Source: Candidatus Streptomyces philanthi
Lineage (GTDB): Bacteria; Actinomycetota; Actinomycetes; Streptomycetales; Streptomycetaceae
Assembly: GCA_018114805.1 (NCBI GenBank)
Contig: CP073042.1
Location: forward strand, 6,307,501-6,371,500
Direction: 5' to 3'
Length of the DNA: 64,000 bases
Under the pieces are notes generated by a model. The model had not been told where the DNA came from. It made no database searches and saw nothing but the letters and a program-made list of their open reading frames with translations. Position 1 is the first letter of the stretch; each line of letters starts with the position of its first letter. Made by a program: the position numbers and the translations under genes. Shown in pieces: positions 1 through 10,593 of the stretch.

Positions 1-339
1 GTACACCCGGGAGGCGCGTACGGCCACGGAGAGGCGTACGGCCCCGCAGGCACGTGCGGTCGCGAGGCGCGTACGCCCCGGAGGCGCCCGCCCGCCCCGG
101 AGTCGATCCCGAGCGCGCGGGGCGTCCGCTCACCGGAACGAGTGGACTTGTCGCCGCCGAGCCGGCCCCGGCCGCCCCCGTCGTGGGCGACGAAACCCCT
201 GATGGGCACGTGAAAGGCGCTCCAAACAAGGGAGTTGGGGCCCGTCGCCGCTATGTTTCAGGGATTCGTCGCGGTTGCTCGCGGTTGTCGCGTAATGCGA
301 GAAATGGTCGCGGTGTAGACGTGACGACGGGAGCGGTAC
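1..339. other. Left edge, non-coding, with short repeats
   Basis: No gene is supported here. The first 90 bases carry an irregular repeat of GAGGCG(C)GTACG (near 11, 30 and 66), which could be the tail of a repetitive coding or intergenic stretch cut by the window edge. Bases 265-290 hold two close copies of TCGCGGTTG. The sequence GGGAG at 329-333 is a plausible ribosome binding site for the GTG start at 340. Confidence 0.5.
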
Positions 340-2990
340 GTGGGTGGGACCACCCTGGCGGACCGGGACGAGCCAAGCACGGCGCTCGGCCCGGACCCCG
401 CGACCCAGGACGACAGGACGGCGCGAGAGCCGACGGTTGACCTCGCCGTCGCGGCGGGCGAGGCGCGGCCGGCGCCCACCGGGTGGGGCGCGGACGAGTC
501 GGCCGGCCGGTGGCAGCCGGCCGAGCCGTCTCCGGCCGCCCCGGCGTCCGACGCGCCGCCGCCCACCGCCCCCCAGCCGCTCGGGCCGGGACGGGCCGCG
601 CTGGTCCGCGCCGGCTTGCTGCTGGCGCTGCTGCTCGCGGCCCTGGGCCAGACCGTCACCGCCGGCGCGCTGCCTGCCGTGGCGGCGGAACTGCACGGTG
701 GGGACAGGCTGCCCTGGGTCGTGACCTCCTACCTGCTGGCCGCGGCGCTCGTGCTGCCGGTCCACGGCAGGCTCGGCGACCTCGTGGGCCGCAAGGGCCT
801 GTTTCTGCTCGCCCTCCTGGTGTTCGTCACCGGTTCCGCGCTGGCTGGCTGGGCCCGCACGATGGACGAACTCATCGTCTTCCGCGCCCTCCAGGGCGTG
901 GGCGCCGGCGGCCTGGTCATGGGCGCCCAGTCGATCGCCGCGACCGTCACCTCGCCCCGGTGGCGCGGGCGCTTCCCGGCCCTCCTCGGCGCCGTGTTCG
1001 GGCTCGCCCTCGCCGTGGGGCCGGCCGTCGGCGGCCTGCTCACCGACCACGCCTCCTGGCACTGGTGCTGCTACCTCGGCGTACCGCTCGGCCTGTTGGC
1101 GCTGGTCGCGGCCGTGTGCGCGCCACGACTGCCGCGCCCGGCCGACCGCTCCGGGACCGGCACGTTCGGCACCCTGCTCATCGCCGCGGCCACCCTCTGC
1201 CTGGTGCTGCTGACGAGTTGGGGCGGCACGGACGACGCCTGGGATGGGCGGACCGTCCTCGGCGTCGGCCTCGGCGCCCTGGGCATCGTGCTCCTGTGCG
1301 TCGTCGTGGGGTACTTCGCCCGCCAGCGCACCGCGCCACCGCTCCCCGCGTCACCGCCCCGCGCGCGGCTCGCTCCTGGCCGTCGACACGCTGGTCGCGG
1401 CTGCCGTGGGGCTCGCGCTGCACGGGGCGAGCGACCAACTGCCCGCACACCTGCACCTGATGGCCGGCGCCAGCGCGACCCAGACCGGGCTGCTGACGCT
1501 GCCGCTGCTGGGCGGCGCCGCCCGGGCCGCGCTAGTGGCGGGGCGCCTGGCCAGCCGCACGGGCCGCTTCCGCGCGTACCCGATCCTCGGCTGCGGCGTC
1601 GCGGCGCTGGCCATGTGGTCGCTGTCCCAGCTCGGCGCGGACACCTCCCGGCTGGCGTACGGCCTGTGGACGGGCGTGCTCGGCCTCGGCGTCGGGCTCG
1701 TCTTGCCGGTCCTGGTGCTGGCCGTCCGTGGCGCCGGCGGGACGGCCGACGCGGGCCGGGCCACCGGCGGGCACCGGGGGCTGCGGCGGGTCGGCGTCGG
1801 CGTGGCCGTGTTCGTCGCGGTCTTCGCGCACCGGGTCGCCGACGCCGTGGCGCGTCACCTGCCCGCCGGCGTCAGGGACCTGGACCGGGACGCCCTCACC
1901 CCGGAGGTGGTCTGCTCGCTGCCCGCGGCCCTGTGTGACGGCCACATCGCCGCCCATGTCGACGCGTTGCCACGCGTCTTCGGGTACCTCGTGCCCGTGC
2001 TCGTTCTCGGCTTCCTGCTCGCCCTGCTGCTGAAGGAGAATCCCTTGGCGTCCCAGACCGACCAGCAAGACCCGGCCGTCCCCGCCGCGCGCGGCCTGGC
2101 CGACACCGTCATCAACGGCTCCCCGTCGCCCACCGCGGACCAGCGGGCGTCCGAGTCGTACGCCGACACCTACGCCGGTGACCCGTACGCCACCGACGCG
2201 TACACCACCTCCTACGGCTCCGGCGACCAGCCGCGCGCCGACGCCCAGTTGCTGGCGGGTCCGCCGGTGTGCGGCACCGTGGCGCACCACGACGGCAGCA
2301 CCGTGCCGCGCGCCGCGCTCACCCTGATCGACGTGGGTGGGCGGCAGGTCGGCCGGGGCGCGACGGGGGAGGACGGGCGATACGCGCTGAGCACGCCGGG
2401 TGCGGGCGCCTACGTGCTGATCGCGGCGGCCAGCGGACACCAGCCGCAGGCGGTCAGCGTCACCGTCGGCGAACGGCCGGTCGAACTCGACGTGGCGCTC
2501 GGCGGTGCCGGGCGGCTGGCCGGGGCGGTGCGCATGGCCGACGGCACGCCGGTGCGCGACGCGATGGTCACCCTCACCGACGTGCGCGGCGAGGTCGTCG
2601 CCTCCACCCGCAGCGGCCGGGAAGGCGGCTACCTGATCACGGAGTTGGTGGCCGGCGAGTACACGCTCGCCTCCAGCGCCCCCGCCTACCGGCCGGCCGC
2701 GCTGCCGGTGAGCGTGCAGGCGGCCCGCGAGACCCGGCAGGACATCGAGTTGGCCGGCGGCGCGGTGCTGCGCGGCACGGTGCGGGCCGGCGGCGGGCGC
2801 ACCGTGGAGGACCGCGCGGGTGACGCTGCTCGACGCGGCGGGCAACGTCGTGGACACGGCACGGCCACCACCGGAGCGGACTGCGTCTTCCGCTTCATCG
2901 ACCTGTCGGCCGGCGACGGTGATCGCGGCCGGCTACCCGCCGGTGGGCGCACCCGAAGCCCACCGGGCGGCCGGGCGGGGATGGGGGAGC
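340..2990 (+). pseudogene. MFS drug-type exporter with C-terminal carboxypeptidase-regulatory-like repeats, frameshifted
   Basis: This is a multi-spanning major facilitator (DHA2-like) exporter. A soluble Pro/Ala-rich N-terminus of about 85 residues leads into a run of hydrophobic helices, with the loop motif GRLGDLVGRKG between early helices. After the last helix (ALLLKENPL, near 2030) comes a cytoplasmic linker and then tandem beta-sandwich repeats of the carboxypeptidase-regulatory type (pattern GTVxxxDGxxVxxAxVTLxD, from about 2265). The reading moves from frame 1 to frame 2 near 1345-1375, then visits frame 3 near 2815-2870 and again near 2915. The C-terminus after GYPPV is not family-like, and no convincing stop precedes the hairpin at 2991. 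Start GTG 340 has GGGAG six bases upstream. The architecture is common in streptomycetes; the substrate is unknown. Confidence 0.8.
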
Positions 2991-3026
2991 GTGGGGGCCA
3001 GGTCGGTACGCCGACCCGGCCCCCAC
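2991..3026 (+). terminator. Rho-independent-type hairpin after the MFS gene
   Basis: GTGGGGGCCAGGTCGG and CCGACCCGGCCCCCAC form a 16-base stem with one A/C mismatch around a TACG loop. It lies between the MFS gene and the next gene and has no U-tract, as is usual in high-G+C actinobacteria. Confidence 0.75.
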
Positions 3027-3211
3027 GCGTGTGCCGGGACGGCGCCGGCGGCCCGGCCTGGGCCGGGCCGGGCGGGGGCGGCGTGGGGCGCTCGCGGCGC
3101 GCGCCGGGCGCACTCCTATTCCGACAATGCCGCACGCCGTGCCACGCCCAGGCCGTACCGTAGCCGCGGGGGGCGCAGATCTTGCGTACGCGTACCAAGG
3201 AGACTTCGCCA

Positions 3212-5703
3212 ATGGACCACGGCGCGTCGCCGGGTGAGGGCGACGACAGGGTGACCCCGGAGCCATCGGCCCGGGCGGCGCAGTCGCCTGCCCTGGGGCG
3301 GATACCGCTCGCGGTGGTCGTGGTTGGACGGTGCCGGGCTCGTCACGCACTGGAGCATCGGTGCACGCAAGCTGTTCGGCTACGACCGGGAGGAGGCCGT
3401 GGGCGCGCCCGCGGTGGACCTCATGCCGGTCTCGGGCGCGTTCCGCGCGGCCCGCGACGAGCCGGTGGAGGTCGGCGTGCCGCGGCCCGCCGACGCCGCC
3501 GACGAGGCCGGCGCGCTCGCCGACTTCGCGGGTCTCGGCCCCTCGCTCGACCTCTCGCTGACCGGCGGTTCCGGCTACCCCACCGCGGGCCGCGCGCACC
3601 TGGCCGACACCGAGCGCGGCCCCGGCCAGGTGCTGTGGTGGGCCTACCCGCTGGTGGGGCCGGGGCCCGAGCGGCTGTTGCTGCTGGCCGCCGACGCGCG
3701 GCGGCTGGCCGGCGAGCGTGACTGGCACGAACGGGTGGCGCCCGGGTTCGCTCTGCACACCGAGTTCGGCGAGGCGCGGGAGCTGGCCCGCCGGCTGCCC
3801 GAGATCCTGCCGAGCATGAGCCCGCGGGAGAGCGCCCGCATCGTGGCGCAGGTGCTGGAACTCGGCTATCCCGTACTGGAGATCAGCCAGCACGAGCGGG
3901 TGCCGGTCACCCCCGACTGGGGCGTGCCCAAGCGGGTCGAGCGGCGTGTCCGGCTGGAGCGGGTGGCCCACGACGAGAGGGCGGACCCCCGGGCCGCCGC
4001 TGCCGCCGCCGAACTGGCCTCCGACCTGGAGTACGCGGTGGTCCGCGAGCGGCTGGAGTTCCTGAACGAGGTCAGCGGCGCCATCGGCACCTCGCTCGAC
4101 CTCGCCCGCACCATCGAGGAGGTCAGCGCGGCCGTCGTGCCGCGCTTCACCGACGTGCCGGGCACCTATCTGCGCGGACAGGTCGTCGCGGGCGAGGGCT
4201 TCCCGGACGGTCCGCCGGACGCGACCACGATGTGGCACCGGGTGGCCGTCGAGCACAACGACGAGCCGGGCCGCTGGGAGGACGTCATTCCGGTCGGCGA
4301 GTCGATGCCCTTCCCCGTGCACACCCCGTTCTTCCAGTGCATGACCAGCGGCGAGCCGTTCCTGGTGCCGCGCATCTCCGAGCAGATGGGCAATGCGATC
4401 GCCGCGCAGTTCGAGAAGCGCGACATCAGCCTCCTGATCAACAACCGCTCGATGCTGGTCGTGCCGCTCAAGGCGCGCCAGGTGGTGCTGGGCTTCATGA
4501 TCCTGATCCGGCACCAGGAGCGGCCGGAGTTCAACGACATGGACCGGGTCACCGGCGCCGAACTCGCCGCGCGGGCGGGCCTCGTCCTCGACAACGCCCG
4601 GATGTACACCCACCAGGAGAATGTCGCCGAGACGCTCCAGGACAGCATGCTGCAGCCACATCGCCCCGCGCATGGCCGGTTGCGACACCGCTACCCGGTA
4701 CCTGCCCGGCACCCGGCTCGGCCGGGTCGGCGGCGACTGGTTCGACAGTGTCAAGCTGCCCGGCTCGCGCACCGCCCTGGTGGTCGGTGACGTGATGGGA
4801 CATGGGCTCAACTCGGCCGCGATGATGGGCCAGTTGCGCACCGCCGTGCAGACCATGGCCGGCCTGGACATGCCGCCCACCCAGTTGCTGCGCCACCTCG
4901 ACGACCTCGCCCAACGGCTCGGCGAGCACTACCTGGCCACCTGCCTGTACGCGGTCTACGACCCGATCGGCGGCGAGTTGGCCATCGCCAACGCCGGGCA
5001 CATCCCGCCCGTCCTGGTCCGGGCCGGGGACGGCCGCAGCGAGCTGCTCGACCTGCCCACGGGCGCGCCGATCGGCGTGGGCGGCGTGCCGTTCGAGACG
5101 GTGCGGGTGCCCGTCGAGCCCGGCGACCGACTGGTGCTGTGCACGGACGGCCTGGTCGAGGTGCGCGGCGAGGACATCGCGGTGGGCCTGGCCGCGCTGT
5201 GTGAGTCCGCCGCCCACCCGGCCGCCTACATGGACGACGCCTGCGACACCATCATCCGCTCGCTGGCCGGGACGTTGAACCAGGGCCGTGGCGGGCGCAA
5301 GGACGACGTGGCGCTGCTCATGGCCCGGTTGAACGGCATCGCCGCCGAGGACGTGGCCGACTGGGAGGTGGCCCCGCAGTCGCGCTCGGTGCGCGCCGTG
5401 CGCCGGGGCGTGCGCGAACAACTGTGCCGCTGGGGCCTGGACGAGGCCGTTCCCACGGCCGAGCTGCTGGTCAGCGAGGTGGTGACGAACGCGGTGCGGC
5501 ACGCCAGGCAGGTCGTACGGGTGCGCCTGGTGCGCACGGACGCGCTGCTGTGCGAGGTGCGCGACGACGACCACACGCTGCCCGCGCTGGTGGACGCCGA
5601 GTTCGGTCGCGGGTTGCGGGTGGTGAGCAGGCTGGCCAGCGAGTGGGGGACCAGCCGCACGGCCGAGGGCAAGACGGTCTGGTTCGAACAGCCGCTGGGC
5701 TAG
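3212..5703 (+). pseudogene. PAS/GAF/SpoIIE-type PP2C phosphatase with HATPase domain, frameshifted
   Basis: A signalling protein that probably senses a ligand or redox state and dephosphorylates an anti-anti-sigma factor. Order of parts: PAS-like domain (WSIGARKLFGYDREEAVG, near 3350), a coiled linker, GAF domain (about 4030-4610), PP2C/SpoIIE phosphatase (GGDWFDSV, GDVMGHG and LCTDGLVEVRGED, with metal-binding Asp residues) and a C-terminal anti-sigma-type HATPase (SEVVTNAVRHA near 5475). Start ATG 3212 has AAGGAGA at 3197-3203. The reading is frame 2 to about 3330, frame 3 to about 4655 and frame 1 to the stop at 5703, so two frameshifts break it. Phosphatase and kinase halves in one protein are common in Streptomyces, where they tune sigma-B-like factors. 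No partner lies next to it. Confidence 0.85.
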
Positions 5704-5869
5704 CGCCCGCGTCCGGCGCCGGCCGGCCGGCGAGGCGGGTGGACGGGTGCCGGTCCGGGTGGCGGCAGGCCGCGAAGCATGCGGCGGGACGGCGGCTGGC
5801 CGGTGGCGGAACGGGGAAACTTTCGATCGGCCGCTTGTGCAGGTCGGCCCCGGCCAGTAGCAATTGGTC

Positions 5870-6592
5870 ATGACTGAGTTGACCGGCTACGTACGGGCCT
5901 GGGAAGAGTACTGGCGGGACGCCCCCACCGAGCCGGGCGGCGTCCTGTGGGACGCCCCGCCGCAGCACACCGCGGGGCTGCACCTGCCGTTGTTCCAGGG
6001 CGAGTTCGACCCGGAGCTGCCGGTGCTCGACGTCGGGTGCGGGAACGGCACCCAGAGCCGCTATCTGGCCCGGCACTTCGACCGGGTGATCGGCGTGGAC
6101 CTGTCGCACGCGGCGGTGGCCCGCGCCCGCGCCGACAACCCGGCGGGGGCGGCCAGCTAGCGGCAGTTGGACGCGGCCAACCTGCCGGCCGTACGGGAGC
6201 TGCACGCGGAACTCGGCGACGCCAACATCTATCTGCGCGGCGTGCTGCACCAGTGCGACAGCCGCGACCTCTCGCGCGTCGCCGAGGCCCTCGCGGTGCT
6301 CACCGGCGAGCGCGGCCGGGCCTTCGTCGTCGAACTGGCCGAGGAGGCCGGGCGGGTGCTGCGCGGCCTGGCGAGCGGACCGGGCGGGCCGCCGCCCAAG
6401 CTCGCCGCGGTCTTCCAGCACGGCATCGCCCCCGGCGAGGTCTCCGACCATGTCGTGCCCGACCTGTTGAACGCCGCGCGGCTGCGCTGCCTGGCGAGCG
6501 GCGAACTCCCCCTCACCACGACCGAGCACGGCCCGGACGGCGCGCTGATCGTCCTACCGTCCGCGTGGTGGCTGGTGACGCGCGCCGCCTGA
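5870..6592 (+). pseudogene. Class I SAM-dependent methyltransferase with one in-frame stop
   Basis: A small-molecule-type methyltransferase of about 240 residues. The SAM-binding motif VLDVGCGNGTQSRYLA and the acidic residue ending strand 2 (IGVDLSHAAVARAR) are clear, and later motifs (NIYLRGVLHQ, ARAFVVELAEE-like) follow in the same frame. One TAG at 6158-6160 interrupts the reading between AGAAS and RQLDAANLP. A single change of TAG to TAC would restore the usual hydrophobic-aromatic residue there, so a point mutation or base-call error is likely. Start ATG 5870 is preferred over the in-frame TTG 5864. The gene stands alone 166 bases after the phosphatase gene; substrate unknown. Confidence 0.75.
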
Positions 6593-7070
6593 CAGGCCGT
6601 GTCCCTGCCCGCCTGAGCGGCCGTGTCCCGGTCCGCCGGGCTGTCCGGGTCCGAGCGTGGCGCGGGGTGTGCGGCGCGTCGCCGTGCGGCGCGGCGCCCC
6701 CCGGTGTCATGGTGCCTGGTGCCCCGCGCGGGGTCGCGGCGGCGGCAGGGGGTCCACGGAGCGGGCGGGTCATGTGCCGTCGCCCACACCCCGATCGGCC
6801 GTGACGTTCGGTCATATCCGCATACCCAAGGCTATGTCAGACCGTCCGGGCGGTGATCGGCCCCGGGCGTGCTCCGTTCGGCGGGGCCAAGGTGCCTGGT
6901 GTGACTCCTGGAGTGGGGGTCCGGTAGCGGGGCCGAAGCCTGTGGGGCAGCCCCTTCCACAGGGGCAGCTTGTTCCACAGTGTGTGGACGGGCGGCTCTG
7001 AAATGCGCCGCCGTCGTCCTGGCCGCCGCCAGTCACCGCGGTCGATCGTTCGAGTTGAAGGAATTGTCAG
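6593..7070. other. 478-bp intergenic region upstream of the MMPL gene
   Basis: No coding sequence is supported. It holds the candidate operator pair at 6939-6988 and a ribosome binding site AAGGAA at 7058-7063 for the following gene. The rest shows no structure I can name. Confidence 0.6.
6939..6988. promoter_or_regulatory. Two neighbouring inverted repeats, candidate operator of the MMPL transporter
   Basis: CCTGTGG (6939-6945) pairs with CCACAGG (6957-6963). Eleven bases later TCCACA-GTG-TGTGGA (6974-6988) forms a perfect 6-bp-arm palindrome. TTCCACAG occurs in both. The site is 83-132 bases before the MMPL start, a usual place for a TetR- or MarR-family repressor. No regulator gene lies beside it, so the protein that binds is unknown. 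Confidence 0.45.
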
Positions 7071-9335
7071 ATGTTCGCTTCCCTGGCCCGGTTCACCTCC
7101 GGTCGCAGCAGACTCGTCCTGTACCTCTCAGGAGTCCTCTTCCTCGTTGCGGGTGTGCTGGGCGGCCGAGTCATCTCCAAGCTGTCCTCCGGCGGCTTCG
7201 TCGACAGCTCCACCGAGTCGGCCAAGACCGCGAAGATCATGGACGAACGCTTCCACGCGGGCGCCCCCAACCTCACCCTGCTGATCACCGACAAGCGCGG
7301 CGTGGACGCCCCCGAGGTGGCCAAGGCCGGCCAGGACATCACGGCCCGGCTCGGCAAGGAGCCGCACGTTGAGCAGGCCGTCTCCTACTGGTCCCTGGGC
7401 AAGGCCGAGTCGCTGCGCGGCAAGGACGGCGACAGCGCCCTGGTGATGGCGCGCATCCTGGGCGACGAGGACGAGGTCCAGGACCGGTTCGACAAGTTCG
7501 CCGACCGGTACGAGGGCGAGGTCGACGGCGTCGAGGTCGAGATCGGCGGCACCGTCCTGGCCAACAAGGAGATCTTCGACATCACGGAGAAGGATCTCGT
7601 CAAGATCGAGATGATCACCTTCCCGATCCTGCTCGTCGTGATGCTCTTCGTCTTCCGCAGCCTGGCGGCGGCCACCGTGCCGCTGATGGTCGGCGCTCTG
7701 ACGATCGTCTCCGTGCTGCTGACGATGCGTATCCTCACCCTGTTCACCGACGTCTCCGTGATGGCCACCAACGTCGCCACCGGCCTCGGGCTCGGCCTGG
7801 CTATCGACTACAGCCTGATCCTCATCAAGCGCTACCGGGAGGAACTCGGACGCGGGGTCGACACCGACGGGGCCATCTCCATCGCGCTGCGCACCGCGGG
7901 CCGTAACGTCGTCTTCTCCGCCGTCACCGTGGCGCTGGCCATGGGCGCGCTGCTCGTCTTCCCGTTCTACTTCCTGCGCTCCTTCGCCTACGCCGGCATC
8001 CCCACCGCGCTGCTCGCCGCGCTGGTCTCGGTGACCTTCCTGCCCGCGCTGCTGAAGGCGCTCGGCCCGCGCATCGACAAGGGCCGCATCCTGGGCAAGA
8101 AGAAGCCCACCGCGCCCAAGCCGGAAGAGGGCTTCTGGCACCGTACGGCGATCACCGTCATGCGCTTCCCGGTGCCGATCGCCGCGGTCGTCATCAGACT
8201 GCTGTTCTTCCTCGGGGCGCCATTCCTGGACCTGAAGATGAGCCTGGCCGACGAGCGGGTGCTGCCCACCAGCACCCAGTCGCGCCAGGTGGGCGAGACG
8301 CTCCGGAAGGACTTCAACGCCCAGGAGAAGCAGGCCCTCAACGTCGTCCTGAACGAGACGCCGGGCAAGGGCGAGCGCGGCAACGTCGCCGGCTACGCCG
8401 AGCGGCTCTCCCAGCTGGACAACGTGGCCCGCGTCTACACCGAGATCGGCACCTTCGCCGGCGGCCAGCGGGTCGCCCCGCCGACCCCGGCCGCCGACCG
8501 GTTCGGCGTCACCGACAGCACGTACCTGTCGGTGGTGCCCAAGAGCCAGTCGCTGTCCGAGAAGGGCCGCCAGCTCGTCCAGGACATCCGCGCCGTCGAC
8601 GCTCCGTACGACGTGCGGGTGGGCGGCCCGGCGGCGGAGTTGCACGACGCCATCGACTCGATGAACGACAAGCTGCCGCTGGGCCTTGGCGTCATCGCGC
8701 TCAGCTCGTTCATCGTGCTGTTCCTGTTCACCGGCAGCATCGTGCTGCCGCTCAAGGCGCTGGTGCTCAACTGCCTGAGTCTGAGCGCCACGCTCGGCGT
8801 GCTGGTCTGGGGCTTCCAGAACGGCCACCTGGAGGGCATCGTCGGCGACTTCGCGGTCACCGGGACCATCACCTGGACCGTGCCGATCCTGCTGTTCTGT
8901 ATCGCCTTCGGCCTGTCCATGGACTACGAGGTCTTCCTGCTCTCCCGGATCAAGGAGGAGCACGACCTCACCAAGGACAACACCCAGGCGGTGGCGCGCG
9001 GTCTGGAGCACACCGGATCGACGGTCACCGCCGCCGCCGTGCTGATCGCGATCGTCTTCCTCGGCTGCATCATGAGCTCCATCAGCTACATGAAGGCCAT
9101 CGGCGTCGGTCTCTCGCTCGCGGTCCTGATGGACGCCACGCTGGTGCGTGGCGCCCTGGTGCCCGCGTTCATGCGGCTCGCCGGCCGCGCCAACTGGTGG
9201 GCACCGGGCCCGCTGCGGGCGCTGCACGCCAAGATCGGCCTGCGCGAGGGCGACGCACAGCCGCTCCCGTCGCCGGTCAAGCCGGACGACTCGGGTGCGC
9301 CCGAGTGTGACCTTGAGCCCGCCAACTGCGACTAG
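7071..9335 (+). CDS. MMPL-family (RND superfamily) transporter
   Basis: A 754-residue inner-membrane exporter of the MmpL/RND superfamily. The layout is the expected duplicated one: a first helix (VLYLSGVLFLVAGVLGG), a large extracytoplasmic loop, a five-helix bundle near residues 180-340, a second loop (about 370-530) and a second helix bundle (about 535-710). The motifs GLGLGLAIDYSLILIKRYREE and AFGLSMDYEVFLLSRIKEE carry the Asp-Tyr pair of the proton relay in each half. Family members move lipids, polyketides or drugs by proton antiport. The start ATG has AAGGAA eight bases upstream. The gene is intact and monocistronic, with palindromes upstream and a hairpin downstream. Cargo cannot be told from sequence, and there is no evidence that it exports the siderophore. 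Confidence 0.93.
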   Translation: MFASLARFTSGRSRLVLYLSGVLFLVAGVLGGRVISKLSSGGFVDSSTESAKTAKIMDERFHAGAPNLTLLITDKRGVDAPEVAKAGQDITARLGKEPHVEQAVSYWSLGKAESLRGKDGDSALVMARILGDEDEVQDRFDKFADRYEGEVDGVEVEIGGTVLANKEIFDITEKDLVKIEMITFPILLVVMLFVFRSLAAATVPLMVGALTIVSVLLTMRILTLFTDVSVMATNVATGLGLGLAIDYSLILIKRYREELGRGVDTDGAISIALRTAGRNVVFSAVTVALAMGALLVFPFYFLRSFAYAGIPTALLAALVSVTFLPALLKALGPRIDKGRILGKKKPTAPKPEEGFWHRTAITVMRFPVPIAAVVIRLLFFLGAPFLDLKMSLADERVLPTSTQSRQVGETLRKDFNAQEKQALNVVLNETPGKGERGNVAGYAERLSQLDNVARVYTEIGTFAGGQRVAPPTPAADRFGVTDSTYLSVVPKSQSLSEKGRQLVQDIRAVDAPYDVRVGGPAAELHDAIDSMNDKLPLGLGVIALSSFIVLFLFTGSIVLPLKALVLNCLSLSATLGVLVWGFQNGHLEGIVGDFAVTGTITWTVPILLFCIAFGLSMDYEVFLLSRIKEEHDLTKDNTQAVARGLEHTGSTVTAAAVLIAIVFLGCIMSSISYMKAIGVGLSLAVLMDATLVRGALVPAFMRLAGRANWWAPGPLRALHAKIGLREGDAQPLPSPVKPDDSGAPECDLEPANCD

Positions 9336-9362
9336 CCCGCGACCGGCCCCGGGACGGGGGCG

Positions 9363-9385
9363 GGCGGAGACGACCGTTCTCCGCC
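9363..9385 (+). terminator. Hairpin after the MMPL gene
   Basis: GGCGGAGA and TCTCCGCC pair around a 7-base loop, 28 bases after the MMPL stop. Flanking GC-rich tracts can lengthen the stem. Confidence 0.6.
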
Positions 9386-9743
9386 TCCCGCTCCCTTTGC
9401 CCCCGCTCCCCGGCCCCGTCCCCGGCGCCCGCGGCGCGGGCCGCCGTATCCCGGCAGATACTCTGGCGGAGCGCCGGCCCGGCGCGCGTTCCTGCGCCCG
9501 GGGCGGCCTCCCACCGCGAAACGGGTGGGACGCGGGCCGTTCCGGGGGGTGCGCCAACACGGCGCGTCGGGTCATCATGGGGCACGGCCGTGCCGGCGTA
9601 CGCGGCCGGCCGTCCGGTGCGCGCCGCGCCGGTCCGCGCGCGCCGTGGGCCGGGCGGGGGGCCGGTGGGGTGTTCGGGCGCCGGCGGCGAACACGTGACG
9701 TCGGGGTTCGTGCGCCTCCTTCCGCCTGCGGTAGGACGGGTTA
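9386..9743. other. 358-bp intergenic region before the peptidase operon
   Basis: GC-rich, with no gene supported on either strand. It should contain the promoter of the peptidase operon, but I cannot pick convincing -35/-10 boxes. AGGACGGG just before 9744 may serve as ribosome binding site. Confidence 0.5.
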
Positions 9744-10580
9744 ATGGTAAAGATCCTCATCTCCGCGGACATGGAGGGCGCCACCGGCGTGACCTGGCCC
9801 GCCGACGTCCTGCCCGGCACGCCACAGTGGGAACGCTGCCGCGCGCTGTTCACCTCCGACGTGAACGCGGCCGTCCTCGGCTTCCTCGACGGCGGCGCCG
9901 ACGAGGTGCTCATCAACGAGGCGCACTGGACGATGCGCAACCTGCTCCTGGAGCGGCTGGACGAACGCGCCCAGCTCCTCACGGGCCGGCACAAGAGCCT
10001 CAGCATGGTGGAGGGCGTGCAACACGGCGACGTGGACGGCATCGCGTTCGTCGGCTACCACACCGGCGCCGGCAGCGAGGGTGTCCTCGCCCACACCTAC
10101 CTGGCCAACTCCATCACCGGGGTGTGGGTGAACGGCGTGCGGGCCAGCGAGGGCCGGCTCAACGCGCTGGTGGTCGCCGAGTACGGGGTGCCGGTCGTCC
10201 TGGTCACCGGCGACGACCTGACCTGCGAGGACGCCAAGGGGTACGCGCCGCGGGCACGGATGGTCGCGGTCAAGGACCACGTGTCGCGGTACGCCGCGGT
10301 CTGCCGTCCCCCGGCCCGTACGGCTGCCGACATCCGGGCCGCGGCGCGCGAGGCGACCGCGCTGGCCGCGCGCGGCGAGCCGGAGCGGGCCGGGCCGCAC
10401 GAGGTGGTGGTGGAGTTCGACGCCGAGCATCTGGCGGGCGCCGCGACGGTGGTGCCGGGCGTGGAGCGGCGCGGCGAGCGGCGGGTGGCGTACACCTCGC
10501 CGACGATGTACGAGGGCATCCGCTGCTTCAAGGCGGTGACCACCGTCGTATCGGCGGCGGTCGAGGAACAGTACGGCTGA
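9744..10580 (+). CDS. M55-family D-aminopeptidase (DppA-like)
   Basis: A 278-residue cytoplasmic zinc peptidase related to Bacillus DppA, which releases N-terminal D-amino acids from short peptides such as D-Ala-D-Ala. The family ligands are visible: Asp9 and Glu11 in ISADMEG, His in INEAH, His in GYHTGAG and Glu in GVRASEGRLNA. Length is close to the DppA family. It heads a likely operon: the M20 gene starts 13 bases after its stop and the S9 gene 3 bases after that. The context suggests uptake-independent recycling or use of D-amino-acid-containing peptides, for example from cell-wall turnover. The role is inferred from family and neighbours only. Confidence 0.93.
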   Translation: MVKILISADMEGATGVTWPADVLPGTPQWERCRALFTSDVNAAVLGFLDGGADEVLINEAHWTMRNLLLERLDERAQLLTGRHKSLSMVEGVQHGDVDGIAFVGYHTGAGSEGVLAHTYLANSITGVWVNGVRASEGRLNALVVAEYGVPVVLVTGDDLTCEDAKGYAPRARMVAVKDHVSRYAAVCRPPARTAADIRAAAREATALAARGEPERAGPHEVVVEFDAEHLAGAATVVPGVERRGERRVAYTSPTMYEGIRCFKAVTTVVSAAVEEQYG

Positions 10581-10593
10581 GCGGGGGAGACAC

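Noticed and set aside
1..100. Short GAGGCG(C)GTACG repeats as a CRISPR-like array
   Set aside because: Units are too short, irregular and without unique spacers of constant length; no cas genes.
7071..9335. MMPL transporter as siderophore exporter
   Set aside because: It is 7 kb from the cluster, has a different kind of operator and no iron box; nothing in the sequence links it to the catechol.
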